From the NCBI GenBank assembly GCA_008711295.1, contig VUYV01000119.1, positions 1,703,159-1,767,158 on the forward strand: a stretch of 64,000 bases of DNA, given 5' to 3'. The stretch's first letter is position 1. Each line of letters starts with the position of its first letter. The notes below the pieces were generated by a model that was given only the letters and a program-made list of their open reading frames with translations, had not been told where the DNA came from and did not search any database. Position numbers and translations under genes: made by a program. The DNA is from Anarhynchus alexandrinus. Taxonomy: Eukaryota > Chordata > Aves > Charadriiformes > Charadriidae. Shown here piece after piece: positions 1-10,602 of the stretch.

Positions 1-2059
1 AGCTGAGGTGACAGCAGATGCTCCGATGAATTGATTCTACACCATAGTTCATCAAAATGGGTTATCCCAAGGTGTGGGATGAAATACTGAATCCAGAGAA
101 CTGCAGACTTGTCAAAGCTTGAGGATCCTGACATTTAACTGACCTCTGTGTCTCCACAGTCTTGTGGAAACTTGTATTTCAATACTTTCTAGGGCTTGAC
201 TGATTTGTACCAATTACACACCAGAGGCCAACCTATTGCAAAAACCTTTGGCTGGCTTTTACCACCAAAATTTGGAAGGAGCAAGCAGTGGAAACGTAAA
301 GTGCATCTGGGCAATGTTTGTGGCTGGATTTCAGGCAGGGATCCATAAAGAGATCTTGTATAGATTTCCAGAGCTGGACTATTTGGGACCAGAACCCTTG
401 AGATTTGTGATGCATGGTCATAAAGGAACATCATAACAGGAGAGCTTTTAATCTGATTTCACACCTTAGGAGAAGGTGTAATAAACTCAGATGCCTATTA
501 CTCTGTCATGATCTAAATGTATGAAATAGGAGATAGGATCTGAGTACTTTTGGGTACTCAGATGAAAACCTAACTAGTCATAAAAGTCAATGAGGAAGAA
601 CCGGAGGCCAAGGTTTTGGTAATATTTTTTCACACACAGATTTTAATTTTTTTCATGTATCTGTGGAGACATGCTGGAAGAGTGATGTTTTTCAACAGAA
701 CAATAGAGACAGAATTTGCCTCAGTGAGCAGATTTGCTCAGGAATACAAGGTATAACTTGTATAACCAAGTATAAACTTGGTATAACCAAGTGTAAACTT
801 GGTACGGCAAGAAAAACTCTTGAGATTGTTTAAATGGCACTACAATGTGACAGAAAGTTATCCTTTATCCAAAGTTACCCAAAAGGAAAAACATGATAAT
901 AACAGCTAAGAACGCATCGTATGAGATTTACACCAGTGCTGGCAAAAACCTTCTGAGTCCATACTCCAGTTACTGCAGTACTTCACCACATCATGTAATG
1001 CCTTTCATTAAATTATCAGGCTCCAAGGTAAAACCAGGGAACTTTTTTCCAAGGCTACGCATTATGAATGGCTGTTTCAAAACCTCACAGCCATGATAAG
1101 CAGAAACCTAGTTTGCAAGCTGAATTTATCAGTAGCCTTTTCATCTCCATTTGTTTCTAGGTCAATATTATCTTCTGACTTTAATTCCCCCCCCACCCTC
1201 TCCCATCCCCCTGTTTACCCTCACAGTATAACTTTAAAGATAATAACAGATAATTCTTCCTGCCTTTGCTCTGGTTGGCTAAAAGTGCATTTTCTGGTGT
1301 AAGGTAGGCTCTCCTTTACCTCATCAACCCTGTGGCCTTTCTCTTTATGAGTTGTTACTTGACATTAACTTCTACATATACTCAGTGGCTAATAATAATT
1401 TAAGATTTTTCTAAAGCCATGCCCTTATCACATGCATCCTTTTATTTTATCTCATTTCATCCTTTTCTCTTACAGTTTATTTCCCTTTTTCCTCTGTTTG
1501 GGGTGGAGCTGTTTCCTTAACAGAGTCAGAACTATAGGTTACATGGGGATGGTAAATGGGCATCAGGAGGAATTGCTACTATGAGATGGCTGTTGCTTTA
1601 GTCAGCTGTAAAAACAGTGTGAAACTGCTTTATGTACCAGCAAAGTACAAGCGTAATGTATTTGTGAATAGAGGGGTGTTTGCCTGCTTCGTTTGTGAAG
1701 GTACATCTGTCTGTGAGGGAGAGGCTAAGGGACAAAGTAAAGGAGAAACAAGGAGTAAAGAATAACCAACCATAAGTGCAGAAACACTGAGATAAGCTTG
1801 GTGAGGGGATTTGAGGGTCCAAAAGTCAGGTGACAGATGCTGGGAGCTGTGAGCAAAAATCTATTTTTGATCCTGCTGAGTGGAGGTAAATGGAGCTTTG
1901 CATGTCTTTAATTTACTTGCAAATAAATATCTCTGCAACAAAGACATGACTCCCTTTTCAGTTTTTCTTAGTGAAAAGGACTTGGGAGACCTTGAACCTT
2001 GGCTAACCACTTGCAGGGATAACATGATTTTGGCATGTGTATGAACAACTTTGACCCAG
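1..2059. other. Non-coding AT-rich sequence, no gene recognised
   Basis: Frames here are short (all below 135 codons), overlap on both strands and match no family I recognise. Local features are a small palindromic tandem repeat near 751-805, a pyrimidine-rich tract around 1181-1215 and a purine-rich stretch around 1695-1760. The minus-strand 134-codon frame at 1861-2265 is mostly the antisense of the CR1 that begins at 2060 and is not a gene. Confidence 0.6.
748..805. repeat. Two-and-a-half-copy 21-bp palindromic tandem repeat
   Basis: The unit at 760-780 is followed directly by a second unit at 781-801 with one substitution (ccaagtat against ccaagtgt). A shortened partial unit precedes them at 751-760. 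Each unit carries the inverted pair accaagt/acttggt around a 4-base loop, so every copy can fold into a small hairpin. The function is unknown; slippage on a hairpin-forming template is a sufficient explanation. Confidence 0.75.
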
Positions 2060-2938
2060 TCGGTAATGGGACCTGTACTGTTCAACATCTTTGTCGGAGA
2101 CATGGACAGTGGGGTCAAGTGCACCCTCAGCAAGTTTGCCGATGATACCAAGCTGTTTGGCGAGGTAGACATGCTGGAGGGGAAGGATGCCATCCTGAGG
2201 GACCTGGACAGGCTGGAGAGGTGGGCCCAAGCCAACCTCATGCAGTTCAACAAGGCCAAGGGCAAGGTCTTACATGTCGGTCAGGGCAATCCCAAGCACA
2301 AGTACAGGCCTGGCAGGGAATGGCTGGAGAGCAGCCCTGAGGAGAAGGACCTGGGTGTGCTGATTGATGAGAAGCTCAACATGAGCCAGCAATGTGCCAT
2401 CGCAGCCCAGAAGGCCAACCGCATCCAGGGCTGCATCAAAAGAAGTGTGGCCAGCAGGGCGAGGGAGGTAATTCTGCCCCTCTACTCCACTCTCGTGAGA
2501 CCCCACCTGGAGTACTGCGTCCAGCTCTGGAGTCCCCAACATAAGAAGGACATGGACCTGCTGGAGCGTGTCCAGAGGAGAGCCACGAGGATGATCCGAG
2601 GGCTAGAGCACTTCTCCTATGAGGAGAGGTTGAAAGAGTTGGGGCTGTTCAGCCTGGAGAAGAGAAGGCTCCGGGGAGATCTTATTGCAACCTTCCAGTA
2701 CCTAAAGGAGGCCTACAGGAGAGCTGGGGAAGGACTTTTTACTAGGGCATGTAGTGATAGGACGAGGGGGAATGGCTTCAAACTGGAAGAGGGCAGGTTT
2801 AGATTGAACATTAGGAAGAAGTTTTTCACTTTAAGGGTGGTAAGGCACTGGAACATGTTGCCCAGAGAGGTTGTTGAGGCCCCATCCCTGGAGGTGTTCA
2901 AGGCCAGGCTGGACGTGGCCTTGGGCAGCCTGGTCTAG
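2060..2938 (+). pseudogene. CR1 reverse transcriptase, C-terminal fragment, frame still open
   Basis: The frame covers the part of the CR1 ORF2 product from just before the catalytic FADD box to the natural C-terminus, about 290 codons with no stop or frameshift. The residues FADDTKLFG (codons around 2125-2160) are the palm-domain active-site box. Downstream are the conserved blocks [42 protein letters not shown] and RNGF-type residues, then [22 protein letters not shown] and a TAG stop. The endonuclease domain and the palm motifs A and B are missing through 5' truncation, so the copy cannot be active. The first in-frame ATG, at 2066, is internal to the ancestral ORF and is not a true start. 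The lack of disabling mutations points to a recent insertion. Confidence 0.93.
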
Positions 2939-3037
2939 TGGGAGGTGTTCCTGCCTATGTCAGGGGGGTTGGAACGCGATGATCTTCAAGGTCCTTTCCA
3001 ACCTAAACCATTCTGTGATTCTATGATGATTCTATGA
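2060..3037 (+). mobile_element. CR1 LINE, 5'-truncated, 3' end intact (young bird type)
   Basis: This is a non-LTR retrotransposon fragment of about 980 bases, running from the middle of the reverse transcriptase to the 3' terminus. The 3' UTR is short (about 100 bases) and ends in attctgtgattctatg and related 8-base repeats, the typical CR1 terminus without poly(A). Homology begins near gtcggt at 2060. This was judged by comparison with the minus-strand copy at 9.4-10.6 kb, whose sequence continues past this point. The 3' end type (ttggaaaggaccttgaagatcat in antisense) matches the copies at 9.4, 29.9, 42.8 and 45.1 kb. No convincing target-site duplication was found. Confidence 0.96.
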
Positions 3038-6000
3038 GTATTGCCTTTGAGTGCTGCTAGAAAAGATGATAACTGAAGGGATATGGAAGAAAAACAAACC
3101 CGATAGATGCTGGAAGTTGGTTTCACCTGAGTTCTTTATGGTGTGTTTGCATTACCCAACTTAGGGCTGTGAGGAGAGCCATCTCTGAAAGTGGTGGCTC
3201 ATGCCACCGTAGCTGGGTCAATACGTCCAGCTGGGACCAGCAGTGCCATCACTAGTCAGATATTAAAGGCAAACCTTCAGTGCAGTATTAAAAACAAGAG
3301 TGTGTACCTACTTGGGCAGTGAGAACTGAGTGAGATTTCCGTTGCCAGAGAGGGGACAGGCAGGTTCTCTTTATCTGTGCTCACCCCCAGATCTGCTGAT
3401 TTCCACTGCCAGAATGGCATAACAGCTTGGCCCTTGGAAGGAGATGACACATTGTTGGATTCTTCCTCCTCCAAATATTGAAGTGTCTTAGTGTTACATA
3501 AGATACAACCACTGCAGCTGCGATTCTTTGTGGCGCTCTGCTGCACTGATAGCCCTAAAATCGTTTTACCCGCTCACTTGAAATCCAGAAAATGGAATTT
3601 AACAGTAAACTGTACTTGCAGATAGAGTGAGATTGAGGGGAAAATGAAGGGAAATGGACTATGCTGTCAAACTTATCTTTGTGAAAGAGAAAATTGTCAA
3701 AGAATAGTTAACACAATAAATTAGACAAAATGATATTGGAGATAATATTTTGGAATCAGAATAGCGTCATTGTTTTAAGATGAATGCTGGTACTGCAATA
3801 GTGAAATGCAAATGCTGGGCTTTGGCAGTTGTGCATCTTTGTTCAACTTGCCTAGACTTTTTTTTCCATGAACCAGTTGTAGATTTATCGTGGGTTTTCT
3901 TTCTTGTGAAAAATGTTGTGTATTCAAGTAAAAGATATCTGATAGCTTATCCCAAGACATATCACAGAATAACAGTGCTGAAGAGATCCAGAGAAGAAGC
4001 ATTAGGAAAAGCTGTTAGAGGCAAATTAAATCCTTGCCTCCCTGAAGCCGGTGGGAAAACTGTTGGCTTGGGTCAGGACAAGATTTCTCTTTAACAATTA
4101 AAATATAATGCCCCTCAAATAACACCCCTAAAAAACATGTTCTGAAAATATTCCTTGGTATTTTCCCCTTATGTGCATTTGCATATCTTTGGCATATCTC
4201 CTGCAATCACTCTACAATAATAGCCCAAGGTTTAACGTAGGCTTTTGGGATGCCCAAAAGACAAAGTTAGTCAGAAAAGTTTTGATCGCATTGCAGCTGG
4301 AGTCAGGAGTCTTTCCATCAGCTGCCCTCAGTGAGATAAAACTGGCTCCATGCTGATAGGAAAAGTTACTCAAACAGCAAGTGTTAATTACATACGTGAT
4401 TAATCATCAGTGCTACTTCACCAGGACCTTTACTGAGGTTTCACAAAGTCAGAGTGAAGAAATCTTGTTTCAGTGTTTACTTCAGTGAAGAGGTTCATGT
4501 TACTGTATCAAGAAGGCAGTTTTTGGTATTCTGGGTATCTTAGAGCTTAGAAATTATGCAGTTCTTAGAAATAATTTATTTTTCACCTCAGGTATATTTT
4601 AAATGAAATTATTATGGAAACTGAAATTAATTTGAAGTTTTCATCGCTTTTACCCAATGAGGCTAAAAGTGTGATGTTTCAAAAGGAATACTGACAGAAT
4701 TTGGCTCTGAAACTTAAAATGTAGCTTATAACATTCCTCAGGTATTATTTCATTTAGCAATTGCAAGTTAATAAATCTTTTTAACAGCAGAGTTTTTTTT
4801 TCTGAAATTACCAAGAGATCTGAAAAAAAGGGCATTTCCAAACACATTGATTTAACTGCTGGAGAGTCTCTTAATTGGGTCATTACTGCCAGGAACAAGA
4901 TGCTATTGTGTTGACTTGGAGTCATGGCAGGAGAACATAACAAAGATGAAATTTAAGTTCTGTGTCACACATGCTGGCTGCGAAGTTTTAGACTTCTAGG
5001 AAGAGGATACTTCTGTCTTCTGTTTTTCACATTGCCTCTTGTCCACTTACTTCTGAATTTATTTGCTGAATGGATTTTAAAATTATTTTGCCTCTTTCTA
5101 TGAAAGAAGCGAAGAATATGCAATAGTTAATTTTACTCAAATCTTTATTATGGTGAATTAGGTCATCATTCTGCTTTGTTTCAGCGGAAAGCTAGCTAAA
5201 CCCATAAGTACTTAACCTAAAGCCCAGTGTGCTTCCCCAGAGAGGCAGCTGAATGCTGAAATTTGAAAAATTATGTTTATTAATTTGTAGGCTTAAAAAT
5301 AGAATTTAAAGTAAGTTCTGGGCTAGCTGTATAAAGCTGAACTTTTAAATCTGAAAGAAGTATCTAAAAGCACCTGACATTTTCATGGCAGTAGGAGATG
5401 CATAACAGCTAGACTTTTGTAAGTCAGGCTGGTTTTTCAGTATCTCAGATTGGATGTGTGATTCTTGGCCTTACTTAAAAAGCGTTATGACCCAAAACCT
5501 CTCAAATTCCCCCACAATAATAGATGGAATGAGTTTATTCTTCCCTGTTGTAACTGATAAAAATAATTGAGATGGTCTTACTGCATAACACCCATGTGGT
5601 CTGCTCTTAAAAGTCCCCAAGTGTTGGAGTCCCAAACACCGTGATTGTGTCAAAGGCACTTTTGTATTGCAGCTCACCAGACACGGAAAAGGACCGTGGG
5701 GTCTGCACCTCTGAGCTTGATGTGGATCTGCAGCAGTAAGTCATGCTGCATGGCTTCCATAACCTCAGTGTTACGTAGTTTTGATGGGACTTTCAATTCA
5801 TGGCCATGCTGTGCAAAGCTCCTCTAGTTACAGGGCAGCGGAACAGACCCTGCACTGGTGACCTGCCTCAGTGCTCTGCCTGACCTACCCACCAGCTGGT
5901 GTCTGCTGCAGCTGGGAGGTGTTTAAGGGGCTTTATAGGGGCAGCTGGCAGCGGGGGTGAGTCTTGCACAGAGTTCATGAGACTTGACACAAGTCTGATA

Positions 6001-6073
6001 GTATGTGGCATGTGGCTTGCTAATGCCCTGATCAAGTCTATCTTTCTGGTCTGCTTTAGAGCTACAGAAATTG
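3038..6073. other. Non-coding sequence, nothing assignable
   Basis: There are no CR1 fragments and no recognisable exon. Frames reach at most 104 codons (3780-4094, plus) and have no homology I can name. A GC-richer patch lies at about 5685-6070 and contains CAGCAG/gtaagt-like strings, but no open frame with recognisable protein character. Confidence 0.5.
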
Positions 6074-6262
6074 TCATAGAATCATAGAATCATCTAGGTT
6101 GGAAGGGAACTTTAAGATCATCAAGTCCAAGCATTAACCTAACACTGCCACCACCACTAAACCACGTCCCTAAGCACCACGTCTACGTATCTTTTAAATA
6201 CCTCACCAGGGTTGGTGATTCAACTGCTTCCCTGGGCAGCCTGTTCTAATGTTTGATTACCC
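6074..6262 (-). mobile_element. CR1 3' fragment (subfamily with ctaacactgccacc 3' UTR)
   Basis: The plus-strand text starts tcatagaatcatagaatcat and continues ctaggttggaagggaact, the antisense of a CR1 3' end. The 3' UTR (cctaacactgccaccacc, ccctaagcaccacgtctac) is the second major type in the window, also seen at 12.9, 16.1 and 52.0 kb. The element is truncated shortly after the codons for the C-terminal LPREV/HWN block. The truncation end is drawn out into a tandem duplication, annotated separately. Confidence 0.93.
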
Positions 6263-6330
6263 TTTTTATTTGATTACCCTTTTTGTTCTAATGTTTGATT
6301 ACCCTTTTTTGTTTGATTACCCTTTTTGTT
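6244..6330. repeat. Two-level tandem duplication at the truncated end of a CR1
   Basis: The string tttgattacccttttt occurs four times, starting at 6252, 6269, 6294 and 6312. The copies are organised as two longer units, each beginning gttctaatgtttgatt (6243 and 6285). The first part of the unit derives from CR1 (compare gttccaatgcttgataacccc at 13.04 kb), so the duplication grew from the element's own terminal sequence. Confidence 0.85.
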
Positions 6331-7789
6331 TCATCTTTAATACTGTTGGGTTTGAATGTACTTGGTTTTTTAATACATCAGTTTTAACTCTTCAGTAGCA
6401 ATTGTTTTGTTCATTATAGATGTTATTTAAGTAGTATAAAGTCATGTACTCATGTACAAGAATGAAAGTATAGACAACACATTTGTATTCAGTTTACGCA
6501 GATTAAATGTTAAAGGAAGGTAAATTTGGAAGAAGTATTATAATTTCAGGGAAAAGGACATAATTTACTTTTCTAGCTACAAATATTTTGCCAAGGAGAT
6601 GTAGGAAAAATATGGCACTCCTGTTTGCAAACTTTTGTTTCTATTTACCACCACTCACTTTCTAAGCAATTGTTGGATAGGTTGTTTTTATGAGCTGGTG
6701 AAAAATCCATTGGAGTAGGTAAAAGAAGAAATCCATTATTAGGGGCTATAAGACAATATGCAAGTGGTTTTTGCTTGATTTGGTTTATCTAAGAAAAATT
6801 TGGACAAAAAATTTTTGGTTTCAAATAAAAGTTACTTGTAGAAGGTAAATCAAGTAGGGTATTGTTTTATGGCTCACTAACAAAGCAATTTTCTCAGAAA
6901 TAAAATCAATGACTGATTCTGAGATAAACACCTTTTTTTCAAGAGAAGTATATCATAAAATTGATTTTTAGCGTGATCATCAATTGACTGGGTACAGTAA
7001 ACAAAATGAGGTCATAGAGAAATTTGCTCAGCAGAGACTGTGCAGGACAGATGGCTGCCGTTCTGAGAACTTCTTGCTCCAGTGCCAGACCCCTTAGCCC
7101 TTCCCTTCATCCCAAAGCCGTAGCTCTCACAGTGTCCTTCATTTGCTGTCCACTGCTGGGAGTGCACAGATTCCTACCGATAGAATTGGCTGAGCACAAT
7201 CTTTGCATATTCTGTGTTGGTATCGGGATCAATATTGGTTCTTTAGTGCTTTTAATGTTAATTATCTAATCTTATTCTATTGAATGTGTTTGTATTTCAA
7301 CCCCTGGGTTTCCTTGTTTTTTCCTGATTCCCTTTCCCGGGTGGGGAGGGAATATCAGGTGACAGAATGATTGTCAAATGACAGTAAATTGTTATGGGTT
7401 TCTCAAACCATAACATAGGTAAAGAAGTATTTCATGGTGTCCATTTTAAACTGATGTACTACCAGTTTCAGTGAGTGTATACCAGTTGTAGAAATGTGGG
7501 TTTTGGTGAATGACAACCTTGCGTTTGCCCAGTTCACTGCCTCCAATTCTGCAGTTTTTTACTAGTGTGCTAAAAAGGTATGAAATAAACCTGATAAGCA
7601 AAAAACCAGGCAGTCCACCCCAAACATATGAAACATTTAGTGCAGGATCAGATGACCCCTGGAGGTGACGCAAAGGAGAGGCCAGGAGTGCATGACTGGA
7701 GTCAGCAGGAAGCAGGAGGCCAGTGCCACCAGCAGTCAGATGGGTTCAGACTTCTGTGGAAAGGCAACTTTTAATACCAGCCTGCACAC

Positions 7790-7829
7790 TTTTTTCTTTT
7801 TTTTTTTTTTTTTTNTTTTTTTTTTTTTT
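7790..7829. repeat. Poly-T tract with an unresolved base
   Basis: About 40 bases of almost pure T with one C at 7796 and an N at 7815. The N marks a homopolymer that the assembly could not close, so the true length is unknown. Confidence 0.9.
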
Positions 7830-7929
7830 ACAAAACAGTTGCAAGCATAGACTGCCTTGTCATAGATTTCTGACTTCAAGTCTGATGATATTTGAAAAAC
7901 ATATTTCTCTCTATTTCACTTGAAGTGGG

Positions 7930-8290
7930 CAGCATAACTCTTGATCATTATGAATTATAACTCTAATCTTCGTGTTATTTGCAATCTCTAGCAGTAAGAG
8001 CTTATGTTTTTAGTTTGTTAGTAGGAAAGTCATATGGTATGGGAAGACTGACCCTTGCGGGACCTCACCTGAACAATGTCTGCATAATATGTGTTTTCCA
8101 AATACATGCTGGAAGCTACATTTTGAAACTCATCACTTAGGTACAGGACAACTAATATGTCTAGTTGCTTCTCAGATAGAATTCCTTTTTCTGTGTCTTA
8201 AAAACTTTAACATTTCATTAAGACGTTAAAAACCCTTACAAATTCTCCATGGTTATTGTCATACAAAATCCCTTTCTATGTAGACTTATA
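7930..8290 (-). mobile_element. Possible ancient CR1/L3-like relic
   Basis: The segment around 8045-8075 (gactgacccttgcgggacctcac) resembles the antisense of the RT segment encoding GVPQG-LGP in old amniote CR1/L3-like elements (consensus form: actgatccctgtggcactcc). The flanks are too diverged to align by eye. A chance match is possible. Confidence 0.3.
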
Positions 8291-9333
8291 CAGAAAAAGG
8301 AATACTATCTAGAATGGTGTTACTGGAAGACAGCACAAGTGAGATCTAAAGTCAGAACCGCAGTCAGCTAGAACTTGGAGGCTTAGAGAATTATGCATAG
8401 TGCTGAATGATGAGTTATGTACAGAGCTGAATGCCTTTAGATCTGGAAAAAAAGTAAAAGAAAATGCCTTTTTAACATTTTCATTTGAGAAATACCAACA
8501 GAACAGCAGCTGAATATACTTTTACAGTCCTCAAATATTTAAGCAGGCAATTAAGTGCATTTTTCAAGTAATTAATAGTTTTCATACCGATGTATGAACA
8601 TTCTAATTTTTAGATTATTTAGCTGTGCTTTGATAAATTGTTTTTCTCAGGAAAGAAAACACAGCTGAATTGGTGCCATGTGAAAATCATAGAGGAAATA
8701 TGTGAATTACAATATGTTTTACTGAAGGAGTGCTTTAGCCAGTAAGTATTAACATTTAAATTCATCTGTATTCCTTGAAAACAGATGTTTAAGTGCTTTC
8801 AGGCCTGACTCAGCCTTTTGACCTTTCACGGCAGACAAACCATGTTTTGTTGTAGATCTGTTCACTAATATCTTAAGAAGTCTAAGTCATCAGTGCCTCT
8901 GTGAAAACCAAAGGAGAATAGGTTTGTTCTGTATCCTCATTCAAAACAACTTTCTTTCTGTACCCTGGTTATTCTCCTATTTGCTGTCATTGAGAAACCT
9001 TCACTTAATGCTGTTTCTTACAGTTAGTCTGTGAAGTACATAACCTGTAGAGATGTTGATAAACTTTTCTCATTGGAAAGCGAAGATTTTATTAAAAATA
9101 TTTTTTTTTTTTATTTTCCCACAAACTGCTCCAAACTTTCAAAATTTGACTGAAAGAAAAAAGTAATATTTGGTCTTCTTGTAGTGCTAATGTAGAGTTT
9201 CATCACACTTGGTGGTGGCTGTCCTAGGAACCTCTTTGCATTTCTATGCATAGTACTAGACCTGCAAACTTTATTGCCAGTCACACACCGCTGCCTGTGA
9301 CTGAACTGAATAACTGCGATAGGTTGTATTGAA

Positions 9334-9351
9334 TGATGGGAGATGTAGTTT
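9334..9351 (-). promoter_or_regulatory. ZNF143/THAP11-like ACTACA..TCCCA motif (isolated)
   Basis: Read on the minus strand, this is aaactacatctcccatc. It matches the ACTACA-N2-TCCCA core of the motif bound by ZNF143/THAP11 in vertebrates. There is no CpG island or promoter context nearby, and such motifs also occur inside dispersed repeats, so function is only a possibility. Confidence 0.25.
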
Positions 9352-9607
9352 AGGAAAGACACTCTGTCTAGACATGAGGGTGGGATCATGAATTCATAGA
9401 ATCATAGAATCATAGAAAGGTTTAGGTTGGAAAGGACCTTGAAGATCATCGAGTTCCAACCCCCCTGACATAGGCAGGGACACCTCCCACTAGACCAGGT
9501 TGCCCAAGGCCACGTCCAGCCTGGCCTTGAACACCTCCAGGGATGGGGCCTCAACAACCTCTCTGGGCAACCTGTTCCAGTGCCTTACCACCCTCAAAGT
9601 GAAAAAC

Positions 9608-10102
9608 NNNNNNNNNNNNNNNNNNNNNNNNNNNNNNNNNNNNNNNNNNNNNNNNNNNNNNNNNNNNNNNNNNNNNNNNNNNNNNNNNNNNNNNNNNNNN
9701 NNNNNNNNNNNNNNNNNNNNNNNNNNNNNNNNNNNNNNNNNNNNNNNNNNNNNNNNNNNNNNNNNNNNNNNNNNNNNNNNNNNNNNNNNNNNNNNNNNNN
9801 NNNNNNNNNNNNNNNNNNNNNNNNNNNNNNNNNNNNNNNNNNNNNNNNNNNNNNNNNNNNNNNNNNNNNNNNNNNNNNNNNNNNNNNNNNNNNNNNNNNN
9901 NNNNNNNNNNNNNNNNNNNNNNNNNNNNNNNNNNNNNNNNNNNNNNNNNNNNNNNNNNNNNNNNNNNNNNNNNNNNNNNNNNNNNNNNNNNNNNNNNNNN
10001 NNNNNNNNNNNNNNNNNNNNNNNNNNNNNNNNNNNNNNNNNNNNNNNNNNNNNNNNNNNNNNNNNNNNNNNNNNNNNNNNNNNNNNNNNNNNNNNNNNNN
10101 NN
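9608..10102. other. Assembly gap (495 Ns) inside a CR1
   Basis: The gap is bounded on both sides by the same CR1. It starts just before the codons for the KKFF block and ends just after CTLSK, so it hides the FADD box and the thumb region. The N count is about 190 fewer than the homologous distance in the 2 kb copy. Confidence 0.97.
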
Positions 10103-10549
10103 CTTGCTGAGGGTGCACTTGACCCCACTGTCCATGTTGCCGACAAAGATGTTGAACAGTACAGGTCCCAGCACCGACCCCTGAGGAACGCCACTTGTCA
10201 CTGGTCTCCACTTGGACATCGAGCTGTTGGCCGCAACTCTTTGAGTGCGACCATCCAGCCAGTTCTTTATCCCTCGAGTGGTCCATTTGTCGAATCCATG
10301 TCTCTTCAATTTAGAGACCAGGATATCGTGTGGGACAGTGTCAAATGCTTTGCACAAGTCCAAGTAGATGAGATCAGTTGATCTTCCTTTGTCCACCACC
10401 GTTGTGACCCCTTCGTAGAATGCCACCAAATTTGTCATGCATGATTTGCCCTTGGTGAAGCCATGCTGGCTGTCACCAATCACCTCCTTGTTTTCTGTGT
10501 GCCTCAGCAGAGTTTCCAGAAGGATCCGCTCCATGATCTTGCCAGGCAC
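10103..10549 (-). pseudogene. CR1 reverse transcriptase fingers/palm fragment
   Basis: This is a continuous minus-strand frame of about 149 codons from the ORF2 RT domain. In order it shows [11 protein letters not shown] (fingers), [17 protein letters not shown], palm motif A in [16 protein letters not shown], then [10 protein letters not shown] and palm motif B in [17 protein letters not shown]. It stops at the gap just before the catalytic FADD box. No stop codon or frameshift is visible in the sequenced part. The endonuclease and linker are absent because the insertion is 5'-truncated at about 10564. The codons before MPGKIME have no counterpart here, so that methionine is not a true start. 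Confidence 0.93.
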
Positions 10550-10556
10550 AGAGGTG

Positions 10557-10602
10557 AGACTGACATTCAGAGTTAAGTTAAGAGACTGACATTCAGAGTT
10601 AA
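10557..10602. repeat. 26-bp tandem duplication across a CR1 5' junction
   Basis: The 20-base string starting agactgacattcagag occurs at 10557-10576 and again, identically, at 10583-10602. The first eight bases (agactgac) still belong to the CR1; the rest is flanking DNA. The duplicated unit therefore spans the element/host junction. Confidence 0.9.

Larger units (their letters stand above)
6331..9392. other. Non-coding AT-rich sequence
   Basis: No gene was recognised. The stretch contains a long poly-T with an N (7790-7829), a possible very old CR1/L3-like relic (7930-8290, weak) and T-runs near 9101-9112. Frames of 60-92 codons overlap low-complexity sequence and are not supported. Confidence 0.5.
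9393..10564 (-). mobile_element. CR1 LINE, 5'-truncated, with assembly gap inside
   Basis: The 3' end (three catagaat units, then ggtttaggttggaaagga) is at 9393. The element runs leftward-to-rightward in antisense through the C-terminal RT codons to 9607, is interrupted by Ns (9608-10102), and resumes at 10103 with the palm domain, ending near 10564 at a 5' truncation. Its 3' UTR and C-terminal codons are nearly identical to those of the copies at 2.9 kb and 42.9 kb, so it is a young member of the same subfamily. Using the copy at 2.06-3.04 kb as ruler, the missing part should be about 686 bases. Confidence 0.95.

Noticed and set aside
1861..2265. 134-codon minus-strand frame
   Set aside because: It is largely the antisense of the CR1 RT fragment on the plus strand.
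2270..2542. 90-codon minus-strand frame
   Set aside because: Antisense shadow of the CR1 RT; similar shadows occur at 31065-31518 and 43281-43478.
3780..4094. 104-codon plus-strand frame
   Set aside because: No recognisable domain. Frames of this length are expected many times by chance in 64 kb of AT-rich DNA read in six frames.
7665..7923. Frames encoding phenylalanine runs
   Set aside because: Translation of a poly-T tract containing an N.
9490..10549. Frames of 170-330 codons spanning the gap
   Set aside because: Most of their length is Ns. Only the CR1 RT parts outside the gap are real, and frame across the gap cannot be known.
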